A stretch of 64,000 bases of DNA from Burkholderia catarinensis (GTDB taxonomy: Bacteria > Pseudomonadota > Gammaproteobacteria > Burkholderiales > Burkholderiaceae). Below are positions 61,767 to 64,000 of the stretch, piece after piece. Made by a program: the position numbers and the translations under genes. The notes beneath the pieces were generated by a model, which searched no databases, was not told the DNA's origin, and saw only the letters and a program-made list of their open reading frames with translations. How positions within the stretch are numbered: the first letter of the stretch is position 1; the number at the start of each line of letters is the position of its first letter. The stretch lies in NCBI RefSeq assembly GCF_001883705.2, contig NZ_MDEQ02000020.1, positions 56,162 through 120,161 of the forward strand. Direction: 5' to 3'.

Positions 61767-63126
61767 CCTCCACCGCACCACCAGCTTCCGGCTCGCGACG
61801 CTGTTCCTCGCGATGTTCGGCGTCGTCTCGGTCTTGCTGTTCGCGTACCTGTACATCGAGATCACCGGTTTCGAAACGGAGCGCGTCGACGACTGGCTGA
61901 TCCGCGAACACGCCGCTACCGTACGCGAGGACCACGCCGACCTGGCCGCGCGCTTCGCGCACCAGAGCCAATTCGATCCGCGCCAGCAGCGGCCGTTCGG
62001 CCTGTTCGACGCACAGGGCAAGCACGTCGCTGGCGGCTACGGGGGCGACCGACCGCCGATCCCTGTATTCGACAAGCCGTTTCCGATGCGGCTGCCCCTG
62101 GGCGGCGATCGTCACGCGCCCGGTCGGTGCATCGCCACGCAGGTCCCGGACGGTCGCACCGCACTGCAGTGTCAGAACACGCGGGAGCTCGATCACTTCG
62201 ACGAGGAGTTGCTGCACGTGCTGGTGACAGCCGGCCTGCTGATGCTGTCGACAGGGCTCGTCGGCGCCGCGATTGTCGGCGTCGGCGCGGTGCGGCGGCT
62301 CGACGCCGTCACGCAATCGATCGAGGAAATCGTATCCGGCAACCTGAGCCAGCGGCTGCCGGTGCATACGAAGCAAGACGACGTCGGGCGGCTCGTGCAT
62401 GTCGTCAACAGCATGCTCGATGAGATCGAACGGCTGATGCATGAGGTCAAGGGCGTATGCGACGCGATCGCGCACGACCTCCGCACGCCGCTCACACGCC
62501 TGCTCGCGGGCCTTGAACGCACGCAGCGGCGCGCTCGGAACGAAGCGGACTATCGCGTGGCGATCGACGACACGATTGCCGAGACGGCCAGCATCCTGCA
62601 TACGTTCAATGCGCTGCTGCGCATTTCGGAGATTGAGTCCCACGCGCGCCAGCAGAATTTCGCCGTCGTCGATCTCGCCACGATTACCGACGACGTTGTC
62701 GAGTACTACGAACCCACCGCCGAAGACAAGCGCGTCACGCTCGAATACCGCCGCACGCCGGACGGTCCGCTCGAACTGCAGGGCGACCGCAACCTGCTGT
62801 TCGAAGCATTGGCGAATCTCGTCGACAACGCGATCAAGTTCGCGCCGGAGGGCGGCCGTGTATCGATCCAGCCTTTTTGCAACGCGACGGGTTTCGGCGT
62901 CTCGATCGCCGACGACGGCCCGGGCATCGCGCCTGACGAGCGTCAGGCAGTTCTTCGTCGGTTCTACCGCACGGAGACGAGCCGACATACGCCCGGCAGC
63001 GGCCTCGGCCTCAGCCTCGCCGCCGCGATCGCGACGATGCACGGGATGGCGCTGCGCTTCGACGACGTCGAGACCGGCTGCAGCGTCACGCTGTATGCGT
63101 CACGCCGGCCGGCGCCGCATCAATGA
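61753..63126 (+). CDS. sensor histidine kinase
   Basis: A 457-residue membrane kinase. Membrane segments lie at about 13-37 and 156-180 and enclose a periplasmic sensor region of about 118 residues. A HAMP domain (RRLDAVTQSIEEIVSGNLSQRLPVHTKQDDVGRLVHVVNSMLDEIERL) follows. The H box is AIAHDLRTPLTRLL with His241; N box LFEALANLVDNAIKFAPEGG; G boxes IADDGPGIAP and TPGSGLGLSLA. Start is a GTG at 61753 inside the regulator gene. It phosphorylates the adjacent regulator and possibly also the orphan one. Confidence 0.93.
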   Translation: MQLTDLHRTTSFRLATLFLAMFGVVSVLLFAYLYIEITGFETERVDDWLIREHAATVREDHADLAARFAHQSQFDPRQQRPFGLFDAQGKHVAGGYGGDRPPIPVFDKPFPMRLPLGGDRHAPGRCIATQVPDGRTALQCQNTRELDHFDEELLHVLVTAGLLMLSTGLVGAAIVGVGAVRRLDAVTQSIEEIVSGNLSQRLPVHTKQDDVGRLVHVVNSMLDEIERLMHEVKGVCDAIAHDLRTPLTRLLAGLERTQRRARNEADYRVAIDDTIAETASILHTFNALLRISEIESHARQQNFAVVDLATITDDVVEYYEPTAEDKRVTLEYRRTPDGPLELQGDRNLLFEALANLVDNAIKFAPEGGRVSIQPFCNATGFGVSIADDGPGIAPDERQAVLRRFYRTETSRHTPGSGLGLSLAAAIATMHGMALRFDDVETGCSVTLYASRRPAPHQ

Positions 63127-63217
63127 AACAAGTCTCGATGGGCGGCGCAGGGTTGCCATGAAGATCACCATCACGGCGAGCGCGATGGTCAGTTGTAGGC
63201 GTGACCTACCCCCGGTT

Positions 63218-63679
63218 TTAGTACGGTGACGGTGTAGAGTCCGTTCCAGAGCCCGACAGCAGGCCCCGTTGCTGCGCCGTTTCCACCGTCGCGTTGAACA
63301 GCTCCGTCACCGCGTCGAATTCCAGTAGTCGATCCCGGTTCTTGCTGAACACTGAGTGGTTCCACACCGCATCCTCGATCGACAGGCCTACGAACCATCG
63401 GAACAGCAGGTTGTACGAGATCTGCTCGACCAGGTGCCGCTCGCTGCGGATGCTGTACAGCACTTGCAGCAGCATCGCCCGCATTAGTTTCTCGGGCGCG
63501 ATGCTCGGTCGGCCTCCCTTCACGTCGACTTCGTACATCGCCGAGAACTTCGCGTCCATCTTCGACAGTGCTTCGTTCTGCCACGTCCGGACCTGGCGCA
63601 GCGGATGCGTCTGCGGAACAAATTCCTCTAGCCTCACCGTGCTGAATAACGATTCGTTGTAACCGTCCGCGCCTCGCAT
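63218..63679 (-). pseudogene. IS5/IS1182-like transposase, C-terminally truncated
   Basis: The N-terminal 140 residues of a DDE transposase: MRGADGYNESLFSTVRLEEFVPQTHPLRQVRTWQNEALSKMD, DVKGGRPSIAPEKLMRAMLLQVLYSIRSERHLVEQISYNLLFRWFVGLSIEDAVWNHSVFSKNRDRLLEFDAVTELFNATVETAQQRGLLSG. The catalytic core is missing; the frame ends with an unrelated tail (TDSTPSPY). AAGGAGGGG precedes the ATG, so the original element start is intact on this side. Confidence 0.85.
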
Positions 63680-64000
63680 CTGCCTGCCCCTCCTTGATCT
63701 CGGGAACCTGCATCCTGCTGGACGGATTGAGGTATTTCAGCGGCCTGCTAGTCTTACTGTGTCAATAAGTCAGCATTGGACGCTGAACAAAACGGACATC
63801 GCTGGAGCCGGCGCGCGATGTAGGCAGCGATACGCCAGCGCAGCGTGGTGATGGAATCAGCCACGTGGCGCTGCGCGCGCTGGGGACCCGCGTGGCACGT
63901 AATCCGAGGGTAAGGCAAATGGATTGCGGTTCGCGGAGTTTTTTTTACTGCCGCCTTGTATAAGGCGTTGAGCAACAAGAGACCCATAGGCAGCAATACA
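63680..64000. other. window end, probable IS end then unassigned DNA
   Basis: The first 80 or so bases are likely the 5' end of the truncated element. Beyond about 63760 only an 80-codon minus-strand frame is open, with no recognisable family (TLRWRIAAYIARRLQRCPFC at its C-terminus). I cannot say whether it is coding. Confidence 0.3.

Noticed and set aside
1..64000. CRISPR arrays, tRNA or rRNA genes, riboswitches
   Set aside because: No regularly spaced repeats, cloverleaf-like sequences or recognisable riboswitch cores were seen by eye; a covariance-model scan was not possible.

Overview
The window is GC-rich, almost fully coding DNA. Its gene families and codon use point to a Burkholderia, most likely a cepacia-complex species, and the accessory-looking content suggests a secondary replicon. 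That assignment is inferred from gene content, because the window has no rRNA, tRNA or other species marker. Three degenerate transposase pieces (IS5-like at 7.2 kb, IS3-like at 54.0 kb, IS5/IS1182-like at 63.2 kb) lie at or near boundaries between blocks. No CRISPR array, intact insertion sequence or origin was seen.

Layout. 1-7 kb: an AsmA-like protein cut by the window edge, a Tat-exported PhoD-type phosphatase, a 48-residue membrane peptide, a decayed low-affinity iron permease, a secreted AA10 lytic polysaccharide monooxygenase and an unassigned membrane protein. 7.6-15.9 kb: a tightly overlapping minus-strand operon of ArgH-like lyase, polar amino-acid ABC transporter, two PuuE-like deacetylase paralogues and an MmgE/PrpD protein, with a divergent LysR regulator. 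16.6-22.2 kb: a second uptake-plus-catabolism operon with a histidine-type ABC transporter, a HAL-family lyase that lacks the MIO-forming Ala-Ser-Gly, and a HutC-type repressor. A perfect HutC-family operator precedes the operon. 22.6-27.3 kb: LysR and MocR-type regulators with small redox, cupin and NAD(P)-binding proteins. 28.3-33.2 kb: a chaperone-usher pilus operon of the spore-coat-U (Csu-like) type. 33.4-34.6 kb: IclR and H-NS-like regulators.

34.7-52.5 kb is one long minus-strand exopolysaccharide operon, mostly joined by ATGA or TGATG overlaps. In transcription order it encodes a GDP-mannose enzyme, the initiating sugar-phosphate transferase, a low-molecular-weight tyrosine phosphatase, a small secreted protein, Wza, Wzc, Wzx, Wzy, three glycosyltransferases, a large exported DUF4838-type protein, another glycosyltransferase and a polysaccharide pyruvyl transferase. 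A sigma-54-like promoter lies upstream. 54.3-63.1 kb: an OMF-adaptor-RND efflux operon, a convergently placed OmpR-type regulator, and a second OmpR regulator with its histidine kinase.

The two most interesting systems are the catabolic operons. The first pairs an ArgH-superfamily lyase with an MmgE/PrpD protein. That is the enzyme pair known from iminodisuccinate breakdown (lyase plus epimerase), so an aminopolycarboxylate or aspartate-adduct pathway is a plausible reading. The second looks like uptake and first-step cleavage of a histidine betaine, ergothioneine being the best candidate, because the lyase has lost its MIO motif as ergothionase has.
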